Assembly (NCBI RefSeq): GCF_001005295.1
Contig: NZ_LBMK01000006.1
Location: 59,716 to 123,715, forward strand
DNA length: 64,000 nucleotides
Direction of reading: 5' to 3'
Source of the DNA: Streptomyces yangpuensis
GTDB lineage: Bacteria > Actinomycetota > Actinomycetes > Streptomycetales > Streptomycetaceae
Positions 25,841 through 34,587 of the stretch are shown piece after piece. Made by a program: the position numbers and the translations under genes. How positions within the stretch are numbered: position 1 is the first letter of the stretch; each line of letters starts with the position of its first letter. A model generated the notes under the pieces. It did no database searches. It was not told the DNA's origin and worked only from the letters and a program-made list of their open reading frames with translations.

Positions 25841-26953
25841 CTACTTCAGGCCGATGGCGGCGCAGGCGGCCGCGTACTTCTCGGTGCAGATCTCGTCGAC
25901 CGTGTAGACGCCGTCCTTGACGACGGTGTCCTTGATGTTGGCCTTGGTCAGCGAGACGACCGGGATCAGGACGGCTGCGACGCCCTTGGTGGTGGGGCTG
26001 TCGACCGTGGACGTGCTGCCTTCGGCCTTCCCGCCCTTGGCGAGGGCGACGGCCATCTTGGCGGCGGCCTCGGCCTCGGGGGCGTACGGCTTGTAGACGC
26101 TCATGAACTGCTCGCCCGCGACGATCCGCTGCACACCGGCGAGTTCGGCGTCCTGGCCGGTGACCGGCGGCAGGGGGGAGACGCCGGCGGCCTTGAGGGC
26201 GGTGATGATGCCGCCGGCCATGCCGTCGTTGGCGGAGTAGACGCCGATGACCTTGTCCTTGCCGAGCGCGGAGAGCGCGGCCGCCATGTTGGTGTTGGCG
26301 TTCTCCGGCTTCCACTCGACGGTGTCGTACTCCTTGCCGATGTTCACCTTGCCGTCGAGCTCGGAGTGTGCGCCGGACTTGAAGAGCTTGGCGTTCGGGT
26401 CGGTGACCGAACCGTTCATCATGACGATCTGGCCGTCCTTGGCCTTGTCGCCCAACGCCTCCAGCAGCGCCTTGCCCTGGACCTTGCCGACCTCTTCGTT
26501 GTCGAAGGAGGTGTAGGCGTCGATCGGGCCCTCGGCGAGGCGGTCGTAGGCCACGACCGGGATACCGGCGTCCTTGGCCTTCTTGACCGAGCCGGCGATG
26601 GCCTTGGAGTCCACCGCGTCGATGATCAGGACGTCCACCTTGTTGGTGATCATCGTGTCGACCTGGGAGTTCTGCGTGGTCGCGTCCTGCTTGGCGTTGG
26701 CGTAGACGACCTCGCCCTTGCCGCCGGTGAGCTCGGCGACCTTCTTCTCGATGAGCGGCTTGTCGAACTTCTCGTAACGCGCGGTCTGGTTCTCCGGCAG
26801 GAGCAGACCGACCTTGATCGCGTCGCCCTTGGCCGCGCCGGACGACTCCTTCGTCTTGTCGCCGGCCTCCTTGGCACTGCCACAGGCGGCGAGGGAAACG
26901 GCCATGGCGCCGGCGGCAACGGCTACGGCGGCTCTGCGCATACGCGTGTTCAT
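25841..26953 (-). CDS. xylF: Sugar-binding lipoprotein (XylF type)
   Basis: This 370-residue periplasmic-binding protein of type I fold starts MNTRMRRAAVAVAAGAMAVS with lipobox LAAC, so it is a Sec lipoprotein. IKVGLLLPENQTARYEKFDKP and VIGVYSANDGMAGGIITALK match D-xylose-binding proteins. It delivers sugar to XylG/XylH. It is first gene of the operon; the ROK repressor gene ends 117 bp upstream and an operator-like repeat lies at 27044-27074. Confidence 0.87.
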   Translation of the reverse strand: MNTRMRRAAVAVAAGAMAVSLAACGSAKEAGDKTKESSGAAKGDAIKVGLLLPENQTARYEKFDKPLIEKKVAELTGGKGEVVYANAKQDATTQNSQVDTMITNKVDVLIIDAVDSKAIAGSVKKAKDAGIPVVAYDRLAEGPIDAYTSFDNEEVGKVQGKALLEALGDKAKDGQIVMMNGSVTDPNAKLFKSGAHSELDGKVNIGKEYDTVEWKPENANTNMAAALSALGKDKVIGVYSANDGMAGGIITALKAAGVSPLPPVTGQDAELAGVQRIVAGEQFMSVYKPYAPEAEAAAKMAVALAKGGKAEGSTSTVDSPTTKGVAAVLIPVVSLTKANIKDTVVKDGVYTVDEICTEKYAAACAAIGLK

Positions 26954-27043
26954 TACTTGAACCTCCCTGACGTGGCCGCTACGCCGCGGCCGAGGTGGAT
27001 GTGAGTCAACCCCGGCCGCGTTTTGCCGTCAAGGAGTGAATTC

Positions 27044-27074
27044 TTAACGAGATGACAACGGTGCCATTCGTTAT
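27044..27074. promoter_or_regulatory. Candidate ROK operator upstream of xylF
   Basis: TTAACGA (27044-27050) and TCGTTAT (27068-27074) form an inverted repeat (6 of 7) with 17-bp spacing in an AT-rich patch between rok7B7 and xylF. The first gene's regulator is encoded next door, which supports an operator role. Confidence 0.4.
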
Positions 27075-28285
27075 CTACCTGAAGGCAAGACGGCTGGAGC
27101 TCGCACTCCACTTCCATGATCTGACAAAAGCGTCGAATCGCCCATCTCGCTCAGCACGAGCGCCAGTGCGCCCAGCACCTCGGCCCGTCCGCCCAGGGAC
27201 CCCGTGAGCACCGACAACTGCCGGGCCGCACTGGGGATCGCGTACCTCCCCACTGATTCACGGATGGGCGCCAGGACGAGTTCACCGGCCTCCGCCAGAG
27301 AGCCGCCCAGCACCACCCGGCTCGGGTTCAGCAGGTTGCACAGACTGGCCACCCCGCTGCCGATGTGACGGCCGACGTCGGTGATCACCCGGCGGCAGCC
27401 GGGGTCGCCGTCGCGGGCCAGCTCGACCACCCGCTCCATCGTCAGCTCCGGCCCGTGCGTGCCCTGGAGCAGCGGCAGGACGTACCGGGCCGCGGCGAAG
27501 GTCTCCAGGCAGCCACGGTTCCCGCAGCGGCAGACCGGGCCCGATTCGTCGAGCGTGATGTGCCCGATCTCGCCCGCCGTGCCGCCCGGGCCGCGGTAGA
27601 TCTGGCCGTTGATCACCAGGCCGGCGCCGACGCCGCTGGCCACCTTGATGTAGGCCAGGTCCTTCACTCCCCGGCCACTCCCCCAAACGAGTTCACCGAG
27701 GGCGCCGAGGTTCGCGTCGTTGTCCACGTAGACGGGCACACCGAGGCGCTGGGAGAGCTCCTGGCGCGGATTGATCCCGGCCCAGCCCGGCAGGATCGCG
27801 GTCGAGCCCAGGGTCCCGGACTCCACGTCGATCGGGCCGGGGACGCCGAGACCGACGCCGATGACCTTGTCCAGGCCGACTCCTATGCCCTCGATCAGGC
27901 GTCCGACCAGGGCTTCCGCCCGGTCGAAGCCGTCCGCCCAGGAGGCGTCGACGTCCAGCGGTTCGGTCTCCTCGGCGAGGACCTGGTGGGCGAGGTTGCC
28001 CACGGCCACCCGCAGGTGGGTGTGGCCGAAGTCGACGCCGATCACGATGCCCGCGTCACCGCTGAGCGACACGCTCCGGGCCCGCCGGCCCCCGGCCGAG
28101 GTGTCGGTGACCTCGACGGTCCCGCCTTCCTTCAGCTCCCGGACGATGTTGGAGACCGTGGCCGCCGACAGTCCGGTGGTACGGGCGATCTCCGCCTGGG
28201 TCAGCGACCCCGCGAGCCGCACCGCCCGTACGACCCGTTCGAGATTCGCGCGGTGCAGTGACGACTGCGATCCGGGAGTCTGCAC
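27071..28285 (-). CDS. rok7B7: ROK-family transcriptional repressor (Rok7B7 type)
   Basis: This 404-residue regulator has an N-terminal winged helix (LTQAEIARTTGLSAATVSNIVRELKEGG, residues 28-55) and a ROK sugar-kinase-like domain. The domain contains IGVDFGHTHLRVAVG (phosphate loop), GVPGPID, and the zinc motif CRCGNRGCLETFAA. The gene lies directly upstream of xylF, as Rok7B7 does in S. coelicolor, where it represses xylFGH and affects antibiotic production and carbon control. It is flanked on the other side by a 631-bp intergenic region. Confidence 0.85.
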   Translation of the reverse strand: MQTPGSQSSLHRANLERVVRAVRLAGSLTQAEIARTTGLSAATVSNIVRELKEGGTVEVTDTSAGGRRARSVSLSGDAGIVIGVDFGHTHLRVAVGNLAHQVLAEETEPLDVDASWADGFDRAEALVGRLIEGIGVGLDKVIGVGLGVPGPIDVESGTLGSTAILPGWAGINPRQELSQRLGVPVYVDNDANLGALGELVWGSGRGVKDLAYIKVASGVGAGLVINGQIYRGPGGTAGEIGHITLDESGPVCRCGNRGCLETFAAARYVLPLLQGTHGPELTMERVVELARDGDPGCRRVITDVGRHIGSGVASLCNLLNPSRVVLGGSLAEAGELVLAPIRESVGRYAIPSAARQLSVLTGSLGGRAEVLGALALVLSEMGDSTLLSDHGSGVRAPAVLPSGR

Positions 28286-28577
28286 GACTCATCCACTCCT
28301 GCCCATAAGCGACGGCCAGCCGTCGCCCCCCGGCCGGGACACATCGCGACGGCGCGCTCCGAGACCCCGGCGTCTCTCCAACTTGTGAACCTTAAGTCGA
28401 GCCTTTGCGCATCCGCACGTCAAGAGGCTGACACGACACGAAACGGGCCTACCGGCCGAAAGGGGGAGGGAGCGGCCCAGTGGATCGTGTTACGGTCGCT
28501 GAGGCGCCGGTCCTCTGCGGCCCTTCCGGCCGGACCGGGCGCCTGCCATGTCAGCGCGACGCGAGGAGGTGTTCGGG

Positions 28578-28619
28578 ATGAGTCCCGATCGAAGTCTTCG
28601 CAGCGCTCTCTCCGGCTGA
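28578..28619 (+). CDS. Candidate 13-residue leader peptide of mgtA
   Basis: AGGAGG (28564-28569) is followed after 8 nt by ATG and a 13-codon ORF (MSPDRSLRSALSG) ending in TGA at 28617-28619. The Shine-Dalgarno is much better than chance for this noncoding region. Enterobacterial mgtA genes are preceded by a short regulatory ORF (mgtL); the analogy is by position only, since the peptide has just one proline. Confidence 0.4.
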   Translation: MSPDRSLRSALSG

Positions 28620-28696
28620 TCCGCCGAACGGCTGACCCACCGGCCTCTCCATGAGTGCGCAGGGCAGCGGTCCGCCGCCTGCCCCGTGCGCGGCTG

Positions 28697-28751
28697 CGTT
28701 CCTTTCGCGTTCCTCTCGCATTCCTTTCGCGTACCTTTCGCGTCTTTCCTC
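28697..28751. repeat. Five tandem 11-bp units CGTTCCTTTCG
   Basis: Units at 28697-28707, 28708-28718, 28719-28729 and 28730-28740 are CGTTCCTTTCG with one change each at most two positions, and a fifth partial unit runs to 28751. The period equals one DNA helical turn. On the sense strand the tract is pyrimidine-rich. Confidence 0.8.
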
Positions 28752-28916
28752 ACCTTCCCCTCCCTGCCGCAGGACCGGGCGGCCCCGTCCGGCGTGCGTC
28801 ATCTCTGTCCGTCGGCTACGCGACGGCCCGCGCGGCCGTCGCACGCCGACCCCTGATCACTCCGCGTGACCGTGCGGCTCCGTGCTGCCCGGGAACCGCG
28901 GAGGGAGGTATGTGCC

Positions 28917-31664
28917 ATGACCATGCTCACCCCCCGTACCCCGGCCAGGCTCGCGCCGCCGGGCCGATCCCGCCGCGAGCGCAGGGCCGCCGAGCTGGAG
29001 TCCCGTACCCGGCTCGTCGGCGAGCGGCTCGCCGGGCTCAGCGCCGCCCCGGGCGTCCGGGCGCTGCAGTCCGTGGACGCGTCCCCCGGCGGCCTCACCC
29101 GCGCCGAGGCCGCACTGCGCCTGGAGCGCCACGGCCCGAACGCCGTCGCCCAGGAGCGCGCCCCGCGCTGGTACGTCCAGCTCGCGAAGGCCTTCCGGAA
29201 CCCCTTCATCGCCGTCCTGGTCCTCCTGGCCGCCGTCATGTACTGGCAGGACCCCGCCGACCCCGGTGTGGTCATCCTTTCCGTGATGGTGGGGATCAGC
29301 GGGCTGCTGCGCTTCTGGCAGGAGTTCCGCTCGGGGCGCGCCGCCGACGCGCTGGCGCAGCTCGTCACCACCACCTGCGCGGTCCAGCGCCGGGCCGGCA
29401 GCGGTTCCCTGCCCACCACCCTCGAGGTGCCCATGGACCAGGTGGTCCCCGGCGACGTGGTCAAGCTGGCCGCCGGCGACCTGATCCCGGCCGACCTGCG
29501 GCTGCTCACCGCGAAGGACCTGATGATCAGCCAGGCCGCGCTCTCCGGCGAGTCACTGCCGGTGGCCAAGGCGGACACCCGCGTGCAGGACCTCGGCCAG
29601 CAGGCCACCACGGACCCGGTCGAGGCCGACAACCTGGCTCTGATGGGCACCTCGGTCACCTCCGGCACCGCCACCGGGGTCGTCGTCGCCACCGGCTCCG
29701 ACACCTGGTTCGGCTCGATGGCCGGCTCCCTGGTCGGCGAGCGCCCGCAGACCAACTTCGACACCGGTGTGCGCAAGGTCAGCTTCCTGCTGATCCGCTT
29801 CATGCTGGTCATGGTCCCCGTCATCTTCATGATCAACGGCCTGACCAAGGGCGACTGGGACGAGGCCTTCCTCTTCGGCATCGCCGTGGCCGTGGGCCTG
29901 ACCCCCGAAATGCTCCCGATGGTGGTCTCGGCCAACCTCGCCCGCGGCGCGGTCGCCATGGCCAGGCGCAAGGTGGTCGTCAAGCGGCTGGGCGCGATCC
30001 AGAACCTGGGCGCGATGGACGTGCTCTGCACGGACAAGACCGGCACCCTCACCGAGGACCGGATCGTCCTGGACCGCTACCTGGACGTGCACGGCAACGA
30101 GGACGGCGAGGTCCTGGAGTACGGCTACCTCAACGCCCACTTCCAGACCGGCCTGCGGAACCTGATGGACCGGGCGGTCATCGACCGCGTGGGCGAGGCC
30201 GAGGAGGTTGTCGTCGACACACGCTTCTCCATGGTCGACGAGATCCCCTTCGACTTCGCCCGGCGCCGGATGTCGGTGGTCCTGGCCCGCAACCCGCTCG
30301 CGGGCGGCTCCGGGGACGCCGGACAGGCCGGACAGACCGGACAGGCCGGACACGTCATGATCACCAAGGGTGCGGTGGAGGAGGTCCTGGCGCTCTGCAC
30401 GCACATGACCGACCGCGGCGCGAGGGTGGAACTGACCGAGCAGCTGCGGTGGCACGTCACCCGGATCGCCGAGGACAACAACCGGCGGGGCCTGCGGGTG
30501 CTCGCCGTCGCCACCCGCACGATCACCGACCCCCGCGACACCTACGGCGTCGCCGACGAGGACCGGCTGACCCTGGTCGGTTTCCTCGCCTTCCTCGACC
30601 CGCCGAAGGCCGACGCCGCCCGGGCCCTGGAGGCGCTCGCCGACAAGGGCATCACGGTGAAGGTCGTCACCGGCGACAACGAGCTCGTCGCCGCCCGGGT
30701 CTGCGCGGACGTCGGCATCGACGTGGGCACCGTGGTCCTCGGCCCCGCGACCGACGCCCTCGACGACACCGAGCTGCGCGCGCTGGCCGCCCGTACGACG
30801 GTCTTCGCCAAGGTCAACCCGGTCCAGAAGGCCAGGATCGTCCGGGCGCTGCAGGCCGACGGGCACACCGTCGGCTTCCTCGGCGACGGCATCAACGACG
30901 CGGCCGCGCTGCGCGACGCGGACGTCGGCATCTCCGTGGACACCGCCGTCGACATCGCCAAGGAGTCCGCGGACATCATCCTGCTGGAGAAGGACCTCAC
31001 CGTCCTGGAGCAGGGCGTCCTCCAGGGCCGGACCACCTTCGGCAACACGATCAAGTACATCAGGATGACGGCGTCGTCGAACTTCGGCAACGTCTTCTCG
31101 GTGCTGGTCGCGAGCGCCTTCATCCCCTTCCAGCCGATGCTCGCGATCATGCTGCTGGTCCAGAACCTGGTCTACGACATCGCGCAGCTGGCGACCCCGT
31201 GGGACCGGATGGACGAGGAGTACCTGCGCAAGCCCCGCAACTGGGACGCCAAGGGCATCGGCCGCTTCATGGTCACCATCGGTCCGATCAGCTCGATCTT
31301 CGACATCGCGATGTTCCTGATCATGTGGCACGTGTTCGCGGCCGACAGCGCGGCGAACCAGTCCCTCTTCCAGTCCGGCTGGTTCGTCGAGGGCCTGCTC
31401 TCCCAGACCCTGATCGTCCACATGATCCGCACCCGGAAGATCCCCTTCGTCCAGTCCCGCGCCTCCTGGCCGGTGATGCTGATGACCGTCCTCGCGGTGC
31501 TGACCGGGCTCTGGCTGCCCTTCTCGCCGCTGGCCTCCTCGCTGGGCTTCGTCGCCCTGCCGGCGGGCTACTTCCCGTGGCTGATCGGCGTGCTGCTCGC
31601 GTACTGCACCCTGACCCAGCTCGTGAAGGCCTGGCACATCCGCCGCTTCGGCACGTGGCTGTAG
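28917..31664 (+). CDS. mgtA: Magnesium-transporting P-type ATPase
   Basis: This 915-residue type IIIB P-ATPase imports Mg2+ down its gradient coupled to ATP hydrolysis. It shows the actuator motif ALSGESLPV, phosphorylated D373 in DKTGTLTEDR, hinge FLGDGINDAAALRDADVGIS and the MgtA-specific VGLTPEMLPMVV in helix 4, with about ten membrane helices. ATG at 28917 has GGGAGG at 8 nt; the frame is open 17 codons further but without RBS. The long leader upstream suggests post-transcriptional control. Confidence 0.9.
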   Translation: MTMLTPRTPARLAPPGRSRRERRAAELESRTRLVGERLAGLSAAPGVRALQSVDASPGGLTRAEAALRLERHGPNAVAQERAPRWYVQLAKAFRNPFIAVLVLLAAVMYWQDPADPGVVILSVMVGISGLLRFWQEFRSGRAADALAQLVTTTCAVQRRAGSGSLPTTLEVPMDQVVPGDVVKLAAGDLIPADLRLLTAKDLMISQAALSGESLPVAKADTRVQDLGQQATTDPVEADNLALMGTSVTSGTATGVVVATGSDTWFGSMAGSLVGERPQTNFDTGVRKVSFLLIRFMLVMVPVIFMINGLTKGDWDEAFLFGIAVAVGLTPEMLPMVVSANLARGAVAMARRKVVVKRLGAIQNLGAMDVLCTDKTGTLTEDRIVLDRYLDVHGNEDGEVLEYGYLNAHFQTGLRNLMDRAVIDRVGEAEEVVVDTRFSMVDEIPFDFARRRMSVVLARNPLAGGSGDAGQAGQTGQAGHVMITKGAVEEVLALCTHMTDRGARVELTEQLRWHVTRIAEDNNRRGLRVLAVATRTITDPRDTYGVADEDRLTLVGFLAFLDPPKADAARALEALADKGITVKVVTGDNELVAARVCADVGIDVGTVVLGPATDALDDTELRALAARTTVFAKVNPVQKARIVRALQADGHTVGFLGDGINDAAALRDADVGISVDTAVDIAKESADIILLEKDLTVLEQGVLQGRTTFGNTIKYIRMTASSNFGNVFSVLVASAFIPFQPMLAIMLLVQNLVYDIAQLATPWDRMDEEYLRKPRNWDAKGIGRFMVTIGPISSIFDIAMFLIMWHVFAADSAANQSLFQSGWFVEGLLSQTLIVHMIRTRKIPFVQSRASWPVMLMTVLAVLTGLWLPFSPLASSLGFVALPAGYFPWLIGVLLAYCTLTQLVKAWHIRRFGTWL

Positions 31665-31680
31665 CCGGAGGCAGGATGAA

Positions 31681-31694
31681 TTGAACACGTTCAG
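31681..31694. promoter_or_regulatory. Palindrome TTGAACACGTTCAG
   Basis: TGAAC and GTTCA arms spaced by 2 bp between mgtA and the membrane-protein gene. A near-identical 14-mer recurs at 39361-39374, which suggests a shared DNA-binding protein. Confidence 0.35.
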
Positions 31695-31773
31695 CCCGGC
31701 TGGCACTATGGATCCGTGACATCGCCGGCCGGGCGGACGTGTCCGTCCGCCGGGCCATCAAGGGGGGTTGAGC

Positions 31774-32637
31774 ATGCGTCAGAAACGGTCGTACGGCCGC
31801 GCGCTGGTGGTCTCGACGCTGGTGGGATGCCTGGAGGTCGCGCTGACGGCGGTGGTGGTCCTCGTGTACGTGCGGACGCAGCCGCCGCCGGAGATGCCCT
31901 CCGACTGGGCCGGCATCGGGGGGAGCCTGATCGCCCTCACGCCACTCGTCGGCTTCGTCTCGTTCCTGCTGACGCTGGTCTTCGTGCTGCCGGCGGTCGC
32001 GCTGGTCGACCTCCTCTCCCGGGGGCTCGGCGGGCGTACGGCCTGGTGGGCGGCGCCGGCGGCGGTGGCGGCCCTGCTGGCGGCGCCCGTCCTGATCTTC
32101 GCGACGTACAACGACGCCCGGCCGGTGGAAACGCTGGTCTTCTGGGCCTCGGCCACGGCCTCCCTCTCCCTGGGCGTGGTGGTCGCCCTCCCCCGGGGCG
32201 AGGGCCTCCTGCGGCGGGTTGCGCTGTGGGGCACGGCGGTGGTGGCGGGGACTGGCGTGGTCGGCGCGCTCGGGCTCGCCGTCGGCCTGCTGCCCGCGTA
32301 CGAGCCGCCGCGGATCGGGCCCGAGACCATGACCGGCAGCTGGTCCGACCACACGGGCAACACCCTTGTCTTCACCCCGGACGGCCGGGTCACCGCCTCC
32401 GGCATCGGCGTGCACCGGCCCGGCGACCACCCGGACGACCCCTCACGGCGGTGCTCGGGCTCCGGCACCTGGTCGTACGAGCCGGGGCGGGACGTGTGGT
32501 CGCAGGAGGTCCGCGTGGAGATCCCCGAGTGCCACTGGCAGGCCTGGGGCGTCGACGGCACCGCCGGGGAGCCCCGGATCCGGCAGGAGATCGGCGGCCC
32601 CGGCTCCGGGCGTCTGTACAAGCTGCGGAAGACCTGA
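31774..32637 (+). CDS. Hypothetical membrane protein
   Basis: This 287-residue protein has about five hydrophobic segments in its first 180 residues and a hydrophilic C-terminal domain (about 185-287) with GSWSDHTGNTLVFTPDGRVTA, the pattern of a small lipocalin- or beta-barrel-like sensor domain. I do not recognise the family. ATG at 31774 has AGGGGGG 6 nt upstream; a TTG two codons earlier is open. The inverted repeat TGAAC-ac-GTTCA (31682-31693) lies upstream. Convergent with the ngc operon, with only 23 bp between stops. Confidence 0.6.
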   Translation: MRQKRSYGRALVVSTLVGCLEVALTAVVVLVYVRTQPPPEMPSDWAGIGGSLIALTPLVGFVSFLLTLVFVLPAVALVDLLSRGLGGRTAWWAAPAAVAALLAAPVLIFATYNDARPVETLVFWASATASLSLGVVVALPRGEGLLRRVALWGTAVVAGTGVVGALGLAVGLLPAYEPPRIGPETMTGSWSDHTGNTLVFTPDGRVTASGIGVHRPGDHPDDPSRRCSGSGTWSYEPGRDVWSQEVRVEIPECHWQAWGVDGTAGEPRIRQEIGGPGSGRLYKLRKT

Positions 32638-32660
32638 GGCTGCGTCTGCCCCTGGGGCCG

Positions 32661-33587
32661 CTACTTCAGCGTCGCCGAGGTCAGGCCCGCCTGGATCTGG
32701 CGCTGGAAGGACAGGTAGACCACCAGCATCGGGATCATCGCGATGGTCACGCCCGCGAAGAGCACGGGCAGGTCGGTCTCGTAGCCCTGCTGCTGCTGGA
32801 GCTGGATCAGACCCTGGGTGAGCAGGTAGCGCTCGGGGTCCGATCCCGTCTGGGGCTGCATCAGCACGGAGGGCAGGATGTACTGGTTCCACTGGCCCAG
32901 GACGTTGAAGATCCCGACGCTGATCAGGCCGGGCTTGGCCATCGGCACCATCACCTGGAAGAAGATCCGGGTGTCGGAGGCGCCGTCGATCACCGCCGCC
33001 TCGTGCACCGCCGTCGGCAGCGTGCGGAAGAACGAGTGCATGAAGAAGACGGTGAACGGCATCGAGTACGCCACGTACACGAGGATCAGGCCCTGGTACG
33101 TGTTCAGCATGTCGAACCGCTTGACCATGAAGAACAGCGGGACGAGCGCGAGGAACACGGGGAACATCGCCCCGCTGACGAAGAAGTAGTAGATGAAACG
33201 GTTGCCCGGGAAGGGGTAGCGGGCCAGGACGTACGCCGCCATCGAGCCGAACAGCATCGTCAGCGGGACGGAGAACACCATCACGATGAGGGTGTTGGCG
33301 AAGTAGTCGCCGATGCCCTTGTCCCACGCCCGCCCGAACGCGTCGAAGTTCCAGTTGGCGGGCCAGCTGAGGGCCGAGCCGCCGATCTGCGCGTCGGTCT
33401 TGAAGGAGCCGAGCGCCAGCCAGATCAGCGGCAGCACGATCATCACGGCCCAGACGACGAGGAAGCCGTGGGAGAAGACGTTGAGGACCATGCCCTCGGA
33501 GCGTCCGCCGCTGCGCTGCCCGCCGGGTCCGGTTCCGCCGGAGCGCTCCGCCGCGGATTCGCCCGGAGCCTTGATCACTGTGGTCAT
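32661..33587 (-). CDS. ngcG: Carbohydrate ABC transporter permease (NgcG type)
   Basis: This 308-residue CUT1-class permease (MalG-like) has six hydrophobic helices and the cytoplasmic EAA loop EAAVIDGASDTRIFF...PMAKPGL that contacts the ATPase. It is the third gene of a binding protein-permease-permease operon (34588-36018, 33601-34545, this gene). No ATPase gene is in the operon, which is usual in Streptomyces where the shared MsiK ATPase serves such importers. Synteny with rok7B7 points to the NgcEFG chitobiose/GlcNAc system. Confidence 0.82.
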   Translation of the reverse strand: MTTVIKAPGESAAERSGGTGPGGQRSGGRSEGMVLNVFSHGFLVVWAVMIVLPLIWLALGSFKTDAQIGGSALSWPANWNFDAFGRAWDKGIGDYFANTLIVMVFSVPLTMLFGSMAAYVLARYPFPGNRFIYYFFVSGAMFPVFLALVPLFFMVKRFDMLNTYQGLILVYVAYSMPFTVFFMHSFFRTLPTAVHEAAVIDGASDTRIFFQVMVPMAKPGLISVGIFNVLGQWNQYILPSVLMQPQTGSDPERYLLTQGLIQLQQQQGYETDLPVLFAGVTIAMIPMLVVYLSFQRQIQAGLTSATLK

Positions 33588-33600
33588 GACGGTCTCCCGC

Positions 33601-34545
33601 TCAGAACTCGATGCGCTCGCGGCGGGTGGCGCGCAGCGTGATGACGGAAAGGATCATGGTGAGGACGAGCATGACCACGCCCATGGCGCAGGCGTAGCCG
33701 CTCTTGCCGAAGTAGAGGAAGTTCCGCATCAGGACGGTGGCCATGACCTCGCTGTGGTGGTCGGGGCCGCCGCCGAACTGGCCGGAGGTCATCGTCGACA
33801 CCAGGACGAACATGTCCATCGCGGCGATGCCCAGATAGACCGCGGACGTCTGTACGGAGTCCCAGAGCAGGGGCAGGGTGACCCGGAAGAAGGTCTGCGC
33901 GCGTCCCGCCCCGTCGAGGAGGGCCGCCTCGTAGATGTCCTTGGGGATGGACTGCATGGCCGCGGAGAAGAGGACGAGGTAGAAGCCCACGCCGTGCCAG
34001 ACCACGACGAGGAGCAGGCACCACAGGACGAGCCTCGGCTCGTTCAGCCATTCGATCGGATGCAGCCGGTCGACGATGCCGAGGCGGATGAGGACGCCGT
34101 TGAGCAGGCCGCCCTCGTCGGTGCGGTACACGGCGCCGAAGAGGACCGCGAGGATGGCGAGGGAGAGGACCTGCGGGAAGAAGTAGACGACCTTGTAGAG
34201 GCGTGAGCCCGCCACGCCCTGTACGCCGCCGGCCCCGCCCCGCCCGCCCGCGTTCACCATGAAGGCGAAGAAGAGGGCGAGCAGGATGGTGACCACCGGG
34301 ACGAACACCAGGAGCAGCAGGTTGTTCCAGAGGGCTCCGCGGAAGACCTCGTCCTTCAGCAGGGCGGAGTAGTTGTCCATGCCGACGAAGTCGAACGTGG
34401 GCGACTGCCCCGACCAGTTGGTGAAGGAGTAGCCGAACGTCTGTACGTACGGCCAGATGACGAAGGTCAGGTACAGCGCGAGGGGTGCGAGGAGGAAGCC
34501 GACGATGAAGCCGGCCCGTCCCCGGCCCTGGACTACTTGGCTCAT
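33601..34545 (-). CDS. ngcF: Carbohydrate ABC transporter permease (NgcF type)
   Basis: This 314-residue CUT1-class permease (MalF-like) has six hydrophobic helices and the EAA motif EAALLDGAGRAQTFFRVTLPLL. Its stop is 13 bp before the ngcG start and its own start (MSQVVQGRGRAGF) 42 bp after the ngcE stop, so all three genes are one transcript. It forms a heterodimeric channel with NgcG. Substrate inferred from synteny with S. coelicolor SCO6005-6007. Confidence 0.82.
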   Translation of the reverse strand: MSQVVQGRGRAGFIVGFLLAPLALYLTFVIWPYVQTFGYSFTNWSGQSPTFDFVGMDNYSALLKDEVFRGALWNNLLLLVFVPVVTILLALFFAFMVNAGGRGGAGGVQGVAGSRLYKVVYFFPQVLSLAILAVLFGAVYRTDEGGLLNGVLIRLGIVDRLHPIEWLNEPRLVLWCLLLVVVWHGVGFYLVLFSAAMQSIPKDIYEAALLDGAGRAQTFFRVTLPLLWDSVQTSAVYLGIAAMDMFVLVSTMTSGQFGGGPDHHSEVMATVLMRNFLYFGKSGYACAMGVVMLVLTMILSVITLRATRRERIEF

Positions 34546-34587
34546 GGTGTCCGTCCCTGGTGTGCCGGTGACCGGTGGGGCGTGCTG

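Larger units (their letters stand above)
28286..28916. other. Long intergenic region: rok7B7 promoter and mgtA leader
   Basis: No full gene is supported in these 631 bp. The left part (28286-28420) holds the rok7B7 upstream region. The right part contains a small ORF with a perfect Shine-Dalgarno (28578-28619), an 11-bp tandem repeat (28697-28751), a C/T-rich G-poor tract to about 28770, and the mgtA ribosome-binding site GGGAGG (28903-28908). Confidence 0.6.

Noticed and set aside
28490..28753. A minus-strand ORF with repeated KGTRKECERNAKG-like blocks
   Set aside because: It is only the translation of the 11-bp tandem repeat, with no Shine-Dalgarno or codon bias.
28651..28869. A plus-strand 72-codon ORF (MSAQGSGPPPAP...) upstream of mgtA, with a polyproline run
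   Set aside because: No ribosome-binding site and its length comes from the repeat tract. The 13-codon ORF upstream has a far better start signal.
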